This document shows positions 17,591 to 25,073 of a DNA stretch of 64,000 nt, piece after piece (the first letter of the stretch is position 1; each line of letters opens with the position of its first letter). A program made the translations under genes and the position numbers. Under the pieces are notes generated by a model. The model saw only the letters and a list, made by a program, of their open reading frames with translations, was not told the DNA's origin and did no database searches. The DNA lies in the NCBI GenBank assembly GCA_017464805.1, contig JAFTYE010000002.1, positions 1 to 64,000 on the forward strand. Direction: 5' to 3'. The stretch comes from Clostridia bacterium. Its GTDB lineage: Bacteria; Bacillota; Clostridia; Oscillospirales; CAG-272.

Positions 17591-18943
17591 GTGCGGTTTT
17601 TTGCATACCTTTCGGATCTTCTTTGTGGCGCGGTGCCGCTTGCCCTAATCGCGGTCGGGGGCTATTTCCTTGTGCGGCTTGGCCTTTCCCCATTTTGGGC
17701 GGCGGCAAGGACGGCGGGTGGTCTGTTTTTGCCCAAAAAACACCAAAAAGCCGCCGCTTTGCAACACACGGGTGCCTCGAAAGGGGAAAATTCCCCTTCC
17801 CCGCTCCGTGCCATGCTGATGGCACTTGGCGGCACGGTGGGGGTTGGCAACATCGCGGGGGTGGCCCTGGCGCTGGCAACAGGGGGCGCGGGCGCGATCT
17901 TCTGGATGTGGGTGTGCGCGCTCTTTGCCATGATCCTGAAATACGCCGAGATCACCCTGGCCATGGACAGTCGCACGCCCGACGGGCGCGGCGGCTACAC
18001 GGGCGGCACGGCGTACGCCATGCACGCGGTAGGCTGGCGGCGTGCGGGCGGAATCTTCGCCTTCCTCTGCCTCATTTACACGCTCACGGTCGGCGGGGCG
18101 GTGCAGGCGAACGCCGTAGCCGACTGCCTCGGTGACGCTTTTTCTCTGCCGCCATGGGTTTCGGGCGCACTTCTTTTAGCCCTAACCCTGCCCGCCGTGT
18201 GGGGCGGCGGCCGCAAGATCGCGGCCGTGGCTGCCTTTCTCGTTCCCTTTATGTGTCTTGGATACCTGCTTGCCACGGCGGCGGTGATCCTTACCCACGC
18301 CGAGGCACTTCCCCGCGCCTTCTCCCTCATCTTTGAGGGCGCGTTTTCCCCTGCGGCGGGGGCGGGCGGAGTCTTTGGCTTCTTGTTCTCTCGCGCGACG
18401 CGAATCGGGGCGTCGCGTGGCCTGATGTCAAACGAGGGCGGCTGCGGCACTGCGCCCATGGCACATGTCACATCTGCGGAGACGGTGGCGGCGAGGCAGG
18501 GACTTTTCGGCATTTTAGAGGTCTTTGCCGACACGGTGGTCATCTGTACGCTGACCGCACTTGCCATCCTTTGTGTGTTTCCCGACCTGCCCGATGGGCT
18601 TTCCGGCATGGCGGTGGTGCGCGCCGCGCTTGCCACAGTCTTCGGGCAGGCGGCAGGCGGGATGCTTTCCCTTTTTCTTTTCCTCTTTGCGTATGCGACC
18701 GTTCTGTGCGAGGCCTACTACGGCGAGGTGTCGGCCGCCTATCTTTTCCCTCGTCGCAACACACGGGTGGCGTTTTTTGCCCTATTCGGGGGCTCTTTGC
18801 TGCTTGGCGCGGTCTGCTCGGTGGACGCCGTTTGGCAACTTTGCGACCTGACCCTTGCCGCGATGACCTTGCTCAATCTCGCCTTTTTATGCAAAAAAGC
18901 AGACAGGGTGGTGACCCTGTCTGCCGAATTAAAAAAACGTTAA
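17591..18943 (+). CDS. AGCS-family sodium:amino acid symporter
   Basis: Imports alanine/glycine with Na+ in characterised members. About 10-11 hydrophobic helices in 450 residues. Family signatures: GGTVGVGNIAGVALALATGGAGAIFWMW (about 78-105), SRGLMSNEGGCGTAPMAH (about 275-292) and FADTVVICTLTAL. The start is GTG; no upstream ATG gives a sensible N-terminus. It has its own GGGGGG site lying in a hairpin. The 3' end overlaps the convergent DUF1653 gene by 4 nt, so the two transcripts are antisense at their ends. Confidence 0.92.
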   Translation: MRFFAYLSDLLCGAVPLALIAVGGYFLVRLGLSPFWAAARTAGGLFLPKKHQKAAALQHTGASKGENSPSPLRAMLMALGGTVGVGNIAGVALALATGGAGAIFWMWVCALFAMILKYAEITLAMDSRTPDGRGGYTGGTAYAMHAVGWRRAGGIFAFLCLIYTLTVGGAVQANAVADCLGDAFSLPPWVSGALLLALTLPAVWGGGRKIAAVAAFLVPFMCLGYLLATAAVILTHAEALPRAFSLIFEGAFSPAAGAGGVFGFLFSRATRIGASRGLMSNEGGCGTAPMAHVTSAETVAARQGLFGILEVFADTVVICTLTALAILCVFPDLPDGLSGMAVVRAALATVFGQAAGGMLSLFLFLFAYATVLCEAYYGEVSAAYLFPRRNTRVAFFALFGGSLLLGAVCSVDAVWQLCDLTLAAMTLLNLAFLCKKADRVVTLSAELKKR

Positions 18944-19152
18944 TCCTCTATTTTTGTAAAACGGCAGCAGGTGACCCCCTCGCGCGTGACGGTATCGTTC
19001 CACATGGCGGCGGGGCGTACCCAGATCTCACCCTCTCCGTAGAGAGCCCGGTAGACGACCATCTCCTCACAGCTTTCGCTGTGGCGCGCCATGGAAAGAA
19101 CCTCGTATTCCCCGCCCTTAAAGTGGCGGTATTTTCCTTTTTCGATCTCCAT
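18940..19152 (-). CDS. DUF1653 family protein
   Basis: A 70-residue protein nearly all of which is the DUF1653 motif: GKYRHFKGGEYEVLSMARHSES...EEMVVYRALYGEGEIWVRPAAMWNDTV. The fold is an SH3-like small beta barrel in predicted models; function unknown. GGAAG precedes the ATG. It lies downstream of ileS behind a terminator, so it is probably expressed at low level by read-through or from a weak promoter not recognised. Confidence 0.9.
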   Translation of the reverse strand: MEIEKGKYRHFKGGEYEVLSMARHSESCEEMVVYRALYGEGEIWVRPAAMWNDTVTREGVTCCRFTKIED

Positions 19153-19166
19153 ATCTCTTCCTTCCC

Positions 19167-19198
19167 AAAAAAGCGGCAGTTCCCTGCCGCTTTTTTCT
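19167..19198 (-). terminator. Terminator after ileS
   Basis: AAAAAAGCGGCAG/CTGCCGCTTTTTT with loop TTCC, in the 55-nt gap between ileS and DUF1653; A and T runs on both sides allow function on either strand. Confidence 0.9.
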
Positions 19199-19207
19199 TT
19201 CTTGGAT

Positions 19208-22200
19208 TTATACCTTTTCGACGGACAGGCGCACCTTTTCGCCGTTGAGGCTCCATTCGCGTGCGCCCTTGGCTACCTGGCCGTAGGTAACGGCGACGGC
19301 AAGCGTCTGCGCGGTGACGGCGGCCTCGTTGCGGCGCAGAATGTCCATGATCTTCTCGTTGTCGGCTACGCCGACCGTGATGCGGTCGGTCACCTCGAAG
19401 CCACTGTCCTTACGCATGTTTTGCAGCTTGCTGACCAGCTCGTTCACAAAGCCCTCTTCAAGAAGCTCCTCGGTCAAGTTGGTGTCGAGCACCACTGTCA
19501 CGCCATTCTCGGAAAGCGACTCGTAGCCTGCCTGCTTGGTCATCTCGATGAGAAGATCCTCGCGCTCAAGCGGGAGCGTTTCCTCACCCACGGCCAGCAT
19601 CAGTCTGCCGGTCGCCTCGATCTCGTCCATCGCGGCGTTGCCGTCCAGCTCCGAAAGAGCCGTGCGGATATCGCCGAGATGCTTGCCGTACTTCGGGCCG
19701 ACGGTGCGAAGGTTGGGCTTGAAGGTGTAGGTGGTGAAGGCGCGGACGCTGTCCGAGAACTCGACCGCCTTGACATTCAGCTCGTCCTCGATGATCTCGC
19801 AGAAGAAATCAGGAAGATCAAACTCTGCCTTGACGTACATTTTGCCGATGGGCTGGCGATTCTTGACCGACGCGGCGTTGCGGCAGGCACGACCGAGTGC
19901 CACCACGCGGAGCACCTCGTCCATGTGCGCTTCGAGCGCGGTGTCGATCATCCCCTCGTCTGCTACGGGATAAGCACAGAGGTGAATGCTTTCGGGGGCG
20001 TTTTTGTCGCTGTTCCGCACAAGGTTCTGATAGATCTCCTCAGTCATGAAGGGGATCAGGGGTGCGGCAAGCTTGCACAGGGTAACGAGGCAGGTGTACA
20101 GCGTCATGTACGCGTTGATCTTATCCTGCGTCATCTCCTTGCCCCAGAAACGCTCGCGCGAGCGACGGACGTACCAGTTACTCATCTCGTCCACGAAAGA
20201 ATCGAGGGCGCGGGCCGCCTCGGGAATCCGCAGGCCATCCAGGTCTGCGTCTACCTCGCGCACGGTGGTGTGCAGGCGGGAGAGCATCCATTTATCCATG
20301 ACCGACAGCTTGTCGTATTCGAGGGCGTATTTGCCCGCATCGAAGCCGTCGATGTTGGCATAGAGAACAAAGAATGCGTAGGTGTTCCACAGCGTACCCA
20401 TGAACTTGCGCTGACCCTCGACCACCGCCTCACGGAAGAAGCGGTTCGGCAGCCAAGGAGCGGAGTTCGCGTAGAAGTACCAGCGGATCGCGTCCGCGCC
20501 GAACTCCTCCAGTGCCTCGAACGGATCGACCGCGTTGCCCTTGGATTTGGACATCTTCTGGCCGTCCTTATCCAGCACGTGACCCAAGACGAGCACGGAC
20601 TTGTAGGGCGAGCAGTCGAAGATAAGGGTGGAGATGGCCATGAGCGAATAGAACCATCCACGCGTCTGGTCCACGCCCTCGGAGATGAAGTCGGCGGGGA
20701 AATTGCGCTCGAACTTCTCCTTATTTTCAAAGGGGTAGTGCCACTGGGCGAAGGGCATCGCGCCCGAGTCGAACCAGCAGTCGATGACCTCGGGAACGCG
20801 GCGCATCTCACCGCCGCACTTGTCACAGGTAATGGTCACCTCATCAATATATGGGCGGTGCAGCTCGATGTCCTCGGGGCAGTTCTTCGACCGCTCGCGC
20901 AGCTCGGCGATCGAGCCAATCGAGTGACGGTGGCCGCAGGAGCATTCCCAGATGTTGAGCGGCGTACCCCAGTAGCGGTTACGGCTCACGCCCCAGTCCT
21001 GAATGTTTTCCAGCCAGTCGCCAAAGCGGCCACGGCCGATCGAATCGGGATGCCAGTCTACGGTATTGTTGTTGCGGATGAGGTTCTCCTTGACCGCGGT
21101 CATGCGGATGAACCAGGAATCACGCGCGTAGTAGATCAGGGGGGTGTTACAACGCCAGCAGTGCGGATAATCGTGTTCAAAGTTGGGTGCGGCAAACAGC
21201 TTGCCCTCCTTATCGAGATCGACCAGCACCATCGGATCCGCCTTTTTGACGAACACACCCGCATAGGGGGTCTCGGCCGTCATATTGCCCTTGCCATCCA
21301 CGAACTGGATAAAGGGCAAATCGTAGCTGCGACCGATGCGCGAGTCGTCCTCACCGAAGGCGGGGGCAATATGGACGATACCCGTACCGTCCGAGGTGGT
21401 AACGTAGTTATCCACTGTCACGAAATGGGCGCGCTTGCCCTGCTTTTTGGCGGCCTCGCCCGCGCAGGCAAACAGCGGCTCGTATTCCATACCCTCCAAC
21501 TCACGACCGGTGAAGGTGGCGAGCACCTCATAAGCAGGCTTATCCTCGGTGGCGAGGCTACCGAGCACGGCGTCCGCCAGTGCCTCGGCGATATAATAGG
21601 TGTAACCGTCTGCCGCCTTGACCTTGACGTAGGTTACGTCGGGGTTGACGCAAAGCGCGGTGTTGGACGGAAGCGTCCAGGGGGTGGTCGTCCAGGCAAG
21701 GAAATACGCATCCTCATCCTGAACGCGGAAGCGCACGACAGCGGAACGCTCCTTGACCGTCTTATATCCCTGCGCTACCTCGTGAGAGGAGAGAGGCGTA
21801 CCGCAACGGGGGCAGTAGGGCACGATCTTAAAGCCCTTGTAAAGCAGCCCCTTGTCCCAGATCTGACGGAGTGCCCACCACTCGGACTCAATGTAGTCGT
21901 TGTGATAGGTCACGTAGGGATCGTCCATATCCAGCCAAAAGCCCACGCGGGAGGAAAACTGCTCCCACATGCCCTTGTACTTCCAGACGCTTTCCTTGCA
22001 TTCGTCAATAAAGGGGGCAAGGCCGTAGGCCTCTACCTGCTCCTTGCCGTCAAGGCCGAGCTTCTTCTCCACCTCCAGCTCCACGGGCAGGCCGTGGGTA
22101 TCCCAGCCCGCCTTGCGCAGTACCTCGCACCCCTTCATGGTGCGGTAGCGCGGCACCATATCCTTGATCACGCGCGTGAGCACGTGGCCGATATGGGGCT

Positions 22201-22357
22201 TGCCGTTGGCGGTGGGGGGGCCGTCGTAGAAGGTATAGGTCGGGCGACCCTTGCATTCCTCAACGGTCTTTTCGAAGATGTGATTTTCCTCCCAGAATTT
22301 CTCGGTGCGCTTCTCGCGCTCGGTAAAGTTCAGGGAGCCGGAAACCTTTTCGTACAT
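19208..22357 (-). CDS. ileS: Isoleucyl-tRNA synthetase (long, type 2-like)
   Basis: Class Ia synthetase for tRNA-Ile with an editing (CP1) domain. HIGH at residues 55-58 (NGKPHIGHVL), a central Cys cluster CDKCGGEMRRVPEVIDCWFDSGAMP, KMSKSKGN at about 600 (QKMSKSKGNAVDPFEALEEFG) and a long anticodon-binding region ending in the domain with VTVVLDTNLTEELLEEGFVNELVSKLQNMRKDSGFEVTDRI. At 1049 residues and without a C-terminal zinc-finger motif it resembles the eukaryote-like IleS2 type, members of which are often intrinsically insensitive to mupirocin. Start MYEKVSG is set by GGAGAG. Controlled by a T-box. Confidence 0.97.
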   Translation of the reverse strand: MYEKVSGSLNFTEREKRTEKFWEENHIFEKTVEECKGRPTYTFYDGPPTANGKPHIGHVLTRVIKDMVPRYRTMKGCEVLRKAGWDTHGLPVELEVEKKLGLDGKEQVEAYGLAPFIDECKESVWKYKGMWEQFSSRVGFWLDMDDPYVTYHNDYIESEWWALRQIWDKGLLYKGFKIVPYCPRCGTPLSSHEVAQGYKTVKERSAVVRFRVQDEDAYFLAWTTTPWTLPSNTALCVNPDVTYVKVKAADGYTYYIAEALADAVLGSLATEDKPAYEVLATFTGRELEGMEYEPLFACAGEAAKKQGKRAHFVTVDNYVTTSDGTGIVHIAPAFGEDDSRIGRSYDLPFIQFVDGKGNMTAETPYAGVFVKKADPMVLVDLDKEGKLFAAPNFEHDYPHCWRCNTPLIYYARDSWFIRMTAVKENLIRNNNTVDWHPDSIGRGRFGDWLENIQDWGVSRNRYWGTPLNIWECSCGHRHSIGSIAELRERSKNCPEDIELHRPYIDEVTITCDKCGGEMRRVPEVIDCWFDSGAMPFAQWHYPFENKEKFERNFPADFISEGVDQTRGWFYSLMAISTLIFDCSPYKSVLVLGHVLDKDGQKMSKSKGNAVDPFEALEEFGADAIRWYFYANSAPWLPNRFFREAVVEGQRKFMGTLWNTYAFFVLYANIDGFDAGKYALEYDKLSVMDKWMLSRLHTTVREVDADLDGLRIPEAARALDSFVDEMSNWYVRRSRERFWGKEMTQDKINAYMTLYTCLVTLCKLAAPLIPFMTEEIYQNLVRNSDKNAPESIHLCAYPVADEGMIDTALEAHMDEVLRVVALGRACRNAASVKNRQPIGKMYVKAEFDLPDFFCEIIEDELNVKAVEFSDSVRAFTTYTFKPNLRTVGPKYGKHLGDIRTALSELDGNAAMDEIEATGRLMLAVGEETLPLEREDLLIEMTKQAGYESLSENGVTVVLDTNLTEELLEEGFVNELVSKLQNMRKDSGFEVTDRITVGVADNEKIMDILRRNEAAVTAQTLAVAVTYGQVAKGAREWSLNGEKVRLSVEKV

Positions 22358-22383
22358 GTCTTCTCTCCTTACTAATTTACTAA

Positions 22384-22619
22384 TAAAAAACGCCCGTCCC
22401 AAAACAGGACAAGGCTTGCCTTGTTATACCACCCGTTTTGCGTACTGCCATACGCTTCCCTCTCACGTGGGGATCACGGCACACCCCTACTACCTTCGGG
22501 GCGGCAACTCGGAAGTGATCTTCACAGAAGGGCTACTTGGCATCGGCTTGCACCAACCCGACTCGCTGTTTCCTTTGACCCAACGCTACTCTCTTCGTCA
22601 CCGTTTTTTTGGATTTTCA
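22384..22619 (-). promoter_or_regulatory. T-box leader of ileS
   Basis: On the minus strand the leader carries a GAGAGTAG purine-rich internal-loop element, a plausible specifier ATC followed by A (22517-22519), and a T-box-like GGGTGGTATAAC (about 22423-22434), then a terminator stem CTTGTCC/GGGACGG and TTTTTT (22384-22413). The T-box core departs from the usual GGTGGTACCGCG, but position, specifier and terminator fit. Uncharged tRNA-Ile would promote read-through. Confidence 0.8.
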
Positions 22620-22625
22620 TCCTAT

Positions 22626-22654
22626 ATTATACCGATGTCTTTCATTTTTGTCAA
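22626..22654 (-). promoter_or_regulatory. Promoter of ileS
   Basis: Perfect TTGACA-N17-TATAAT on the minus strand, upstream of the T-box leader. It is back to back with the rimP promoter. Confidence 0.93.
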
Positions 22655-22694
22655 GGGCAGGGCGAAAAAATTGTGTTTTTTTTCGTAAAAGGGG

Positions 22695-22722
22695 TTGCAA
22701 TCTGTGAAAATAATGGTATAAT
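22695..22722 (+). promoter_or_regulatory. Promoter of the rimP-infB operon
   Basis: TTGCAA-N16-TATAAT, about 85 nt before the rimP GTG start. Confidence 0.85.
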
Positions 22723-22811
22723 ACACATAGAATTATGACAGAAGGATGAAGAGAGGACGACGGTTCTCTCTTCCTTTTATTGTTCGGGATCTCAAAAAAA
22801 GGAGGCATACC

Positions 22812-23273
22812 GTGAAAAAGCAAAACGTGGCAAGCGTGGTCGAGGCACTGCTTACCCCCGTGGTAGAGGAGCTTGGCTACCGCTTGTGGGATGTGGAGTT
22901 CCGCAAGGTGGGGGCTGACCCAACCCTGACCATCACCATCGACAGCGACGAGGGTATCACCATCGAGGATTGCGAGAAGGTGCACCGCACCATCGACCCC
23001 TTGCTGGATGAGGCAGATCCCATTGACGTTTCCTATCAGCTGGAGGTCTCCTCCCCCGGTATCGAGCGTGTGATCCGCACGGACGCGCACATCGCCTTTT
23101 GCATGGGACAGGAGATCGAGGCACGCAGTTTTGCCCCGATCGACGGAAAAAAAGCCTTTGTCGGCATCTTGTCGGCATACGAAAACGGTGCCGTCACGAT
23201 TGCGACGGCCGAAGGCGAGCTGACCCTGCCGCGCGAGTCCATCGCCCTCATGAACACGACCTATCACGAATAA
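22812..23273 (+). CDS. rimP: Ribosome maturation factor RimP
   Basis: Needed for 30S subunit maturation. N-terminal alpha/beta domain (VEALLTPVVEELGYRLWDVEFRKVGADPTLTITIDSDEGITIEDCEKVHRTIDPLLDE) followed by the invariant EVSSPGIER and a C-terminal Sm-like barrel. The start is GTG, preceded by AAGGAGG; an upstream in-frame ATG at 22746 would put the Shine-Dalgarno inside the gene. 153 residues. First gene of the rimP-nusA-ylxR-ylxQ-infB operon. Confidence 0.95.
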   Translation: MKKQNVASVVEALLTPVVEELGYRLWDVEFRKVGADPTLTITIDSDEGITIEDCEKVHRTIDPLLDEADPIDVSYQLEVSSPGIERVIRTDAHIAFCMGQEIEARSFAPIDGKKAFVGILSAYENGAVTIATAEGELTLPRESIALMNTTYHE

Positions 23274-23336
23274 AAAACAACGACGCAAATAAAAGCAACG
23301 AAAGGAAAAGCGGGAAAGCCCGCAGGACAAAACCAA

Positions 23337-24386
23337 ATGAATACCGAATTTTTTAATGCCCTCGACCTTCTCGAAAAAGAGAAGGGTATCCCCAAGGAGT
23401 ACATGATGGAGAAGGTCACCGCCGCCCTGACCAGTGCCTTCCGCCGTGAGCTTGGCGGCGAAGACAACGTCAAGATCGTGCTCGACCCGGTCAAAAAGGA
23501 CATGAAGGTCTATCAGCTGCTGACCATCGTGGCCGAGGTTACCGATCCCACGAGCGAGGTTACGCAGGAAGAGGCTCTGGCCATCAAGGCCGATAAGAGC
23601 CGCAAGTGCAAGGCTCGCTCGACCAAGATCGGTGCGGTCATGGAGCTGGAGCTGGATACCAAGGCCTTCCGCCGACTGTCCGCACAGGCGGCCAAGCAGG
23701 TCATCATCCAGGGCATCCGTGAGGCGGAGCGCAGCATCGCTATCCGCGAATACGAAAACAAGAAGGAAGAGATCGTCACGGCTCTGGTCGACAAGATCGA
23801 CGACACCGACGGCAGCGTGGTGCTGGACACCGGCACAAGCCGCGCCGTGCTCACCCGTGCGGAGCAGATCCCCGGCGAGCGTTTCCGTGTCGGCGACCGC
23901 ATCAAGGTCTTTATCTCCGAGGTCAGAAGCGAGGCCTACGGGCCGCTTGTCACGCTTTCCCGCGTGCATCCCGGCCTTGTCAAGCGTCTTTTCGAGCTGG
24001 AGATCCCCGAGATCCAGGACGGCACCGTGATCATCAAGGGGGTTGCCCGCGAGGCAGGCTCTCGTACCAAGCTGGCCGTCTATTCCCGCGACGAGAACGT
24101 GGATGCCATCGGTGCCTGCATCGGTAACCGCGGCATGCGTATCGACGCCATCCTTTCCGAGCTGGGCGGCGAGAAGATCGACATCATCCAGTACAGTGAG
24201 GATCCTACGAAGTTCGTCGGCGAGGCCCTCTCCCCTGCCAAGGTCATCTCGGTAGAGGAGGACGGCGAACGCTCCTGCCGTGTTCGCGTGGCACCCGATC
24301 AGCTGTCGCTTGCCATCGGTAAGGAGGGACAGAATGCCCGCCTTGCCGCGCGTCTGACAGGCTACAAGATCGACATCAAGGCATAA
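23337..24386 (+). CDS. nusA: Transcription termination/antitermination factor NusA
   Basis: Binds RNA polymerase and nascent RNA to control pausing and termination. N-terminal polymerase-binding domain (1-130), S1 domain (about 135-200), then two KH domains with GACIGNRGMRIDAILSELGGEKIDI and LAIGKEGQNARLAARLTGYKIDI. 349 residues, the compact Bacillota form without the acidic C-terminal repeats of E. coli NusA. A small GC hairpin (GCGGG/CCCGC) and AGGA precede the ATG in the 63-nt gap after rimP. Confidence 0.97.
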   Translation: MNTEFFNALDLLEKEKGIPKEYMMEKVTAALTSAFRRELGGEDNVKIVLDPVKKDMKVYQLLTIVAEVTDPTSEVTQEEALAIKADKSRKCKARSTKIGAVMELELDTKAFRRLSAQAAKQVIIQGIREAERSIAIREYENKKEEIVTALVDKIDDTDGSVVLDTGTSRAVLTRAEQIPGERFRVGDRIKVFISEVRSEAYGPLVTLSRVHPGLVKRLFELEIPEIQDGTVIIKGVAREAGSRTKLAVYSRDENVDAIGACIGNRGMRIDAILSELGGEKIDIIQYSEDPTKFVGEALSPAKVISVEEDGERSCRVRVAPDQLSLAIGKEGQNARLAARLTGYKIDIKA

Positions 24387-24400
24387 CCGGGAGGTAAACC

Positions 24401-24676
24401 ATGGAGAGCAGGAAAAAAATCCCCCTGCGTCGGTGCAGCGGCTGCGGCGAACGGTTCGAAAAGCCCTGCCTTGTGCGCGTGGTTCGTTCCCCCGAGGGCG
24501 AGATCTCCTTGGATTTCACGGGAAAGAAACCGGGGCGCGGAGCCTATCTGTGTAAAAATCCCGCCTGCCTGAAAAAGGCAAGGCGCGCGCGCCGACTGGA
24601 GCAAAATCTGGAATGTGCCATTCCCGACGAGGTCTATGTGGCACTGGAAGGAGAATTGACCGACCGTGGTGTTTGA
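24401..24676 (+). CDS. rnpM: YlxR/RnpM-family RNA-binding protein
   Basis: A 91-residue basic protein with RRCSGCGERFEKPCLVRVVR, GRGAYLC and CLKKARR signatures of YlxR (renamed RnpM in Bacillus, where it binds and modulates RNase P RNA). Two cysteine pairs suggest a metal site. Fourteen nucleotides after nusA and overlapping ylxQ by 11 nt. Confidence 0.93.
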   Translation: MESRKKIPLRRCSGCGERFEKPCLVRVVRSPEGEISLDFTGKKPGRGAYLCKNPACLKKARRARRLEQNLECAIPDEVYVALEGELTDRGV

Positions 24677-25028
24677 GAACGAAGAAACGAAACGGAAATT
24701 TCTCGGCTTCCTCGGCCTATGCAAGCGTGCAGGCCGCGTGATCTGCGGCACGCCGATGGTATGCGGCGCCTTGGCCGAGAGCAAAAAGCCCCCTCTTGTG
24801 CTGTATTCGCTGGGGGCATCGGCCTCATCCCAAAAAAAGGTCGTCTGCAAGTGTGACTTTTACGGCGTGCACGCCGTCGGGCTGGAAATCTCGCCCGAGG
24901 AGCTTGGTCACGCGGTGGGCAAAACAGGGGCCATGGCCGCCCTTGCCGTCACCGATGCAGGCTTTGCCGAAGCCATGGTCAAAAAGTTATTCCCCGAAAA
25001 CGACAAAACGGCCTCCGCAACAAACTGA
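24666..25028 (+). CDS. L7Ae/YlxQ-family ribosomal protein
   Basis: A 120-residue L7Ae-fold K-turn-binding protein (LGLCKRAGRVICGTPMVCGALAESKKPPLVLYSLGASASSQKKVVCKCDFYGV...LGHAVGKTGAMAALAVTDAGFAEAM). The GKTGAMAALAVTDAGFA segment is typical of YlxQ. The start is GTG, within the end of rnpM; GGAGAATTGACC lies upstream, so translation is probably coupled. Standard member of the nusA-infB cluster. Confidence 0.93.
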   Translation: MVFENEETKRKFLGFLGLCKRAGRVICGTPMVCGALAESKKPPLVLYSLGASASSQKKVVCKCDFYGVHAVGLEISPEELGHAVGKTGAMAALAVTDAGFAEAMVKKLFPENDKTASATN

Positions 25029-25073
25029 CAGGAAAGGAATCTTTCGCCGGGCGAAAGACGTGGAAATAAGAGC

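Noticed and set aside
19091..22375. A 1094-codon open frame antisense to ileS
   Set aside because: The same artefact; ileS has HIGH and KMSKSKGN motifs and a T-box on the other strand. Similar frames antisense to dnaK, infB and the binding proteins were rejected too.
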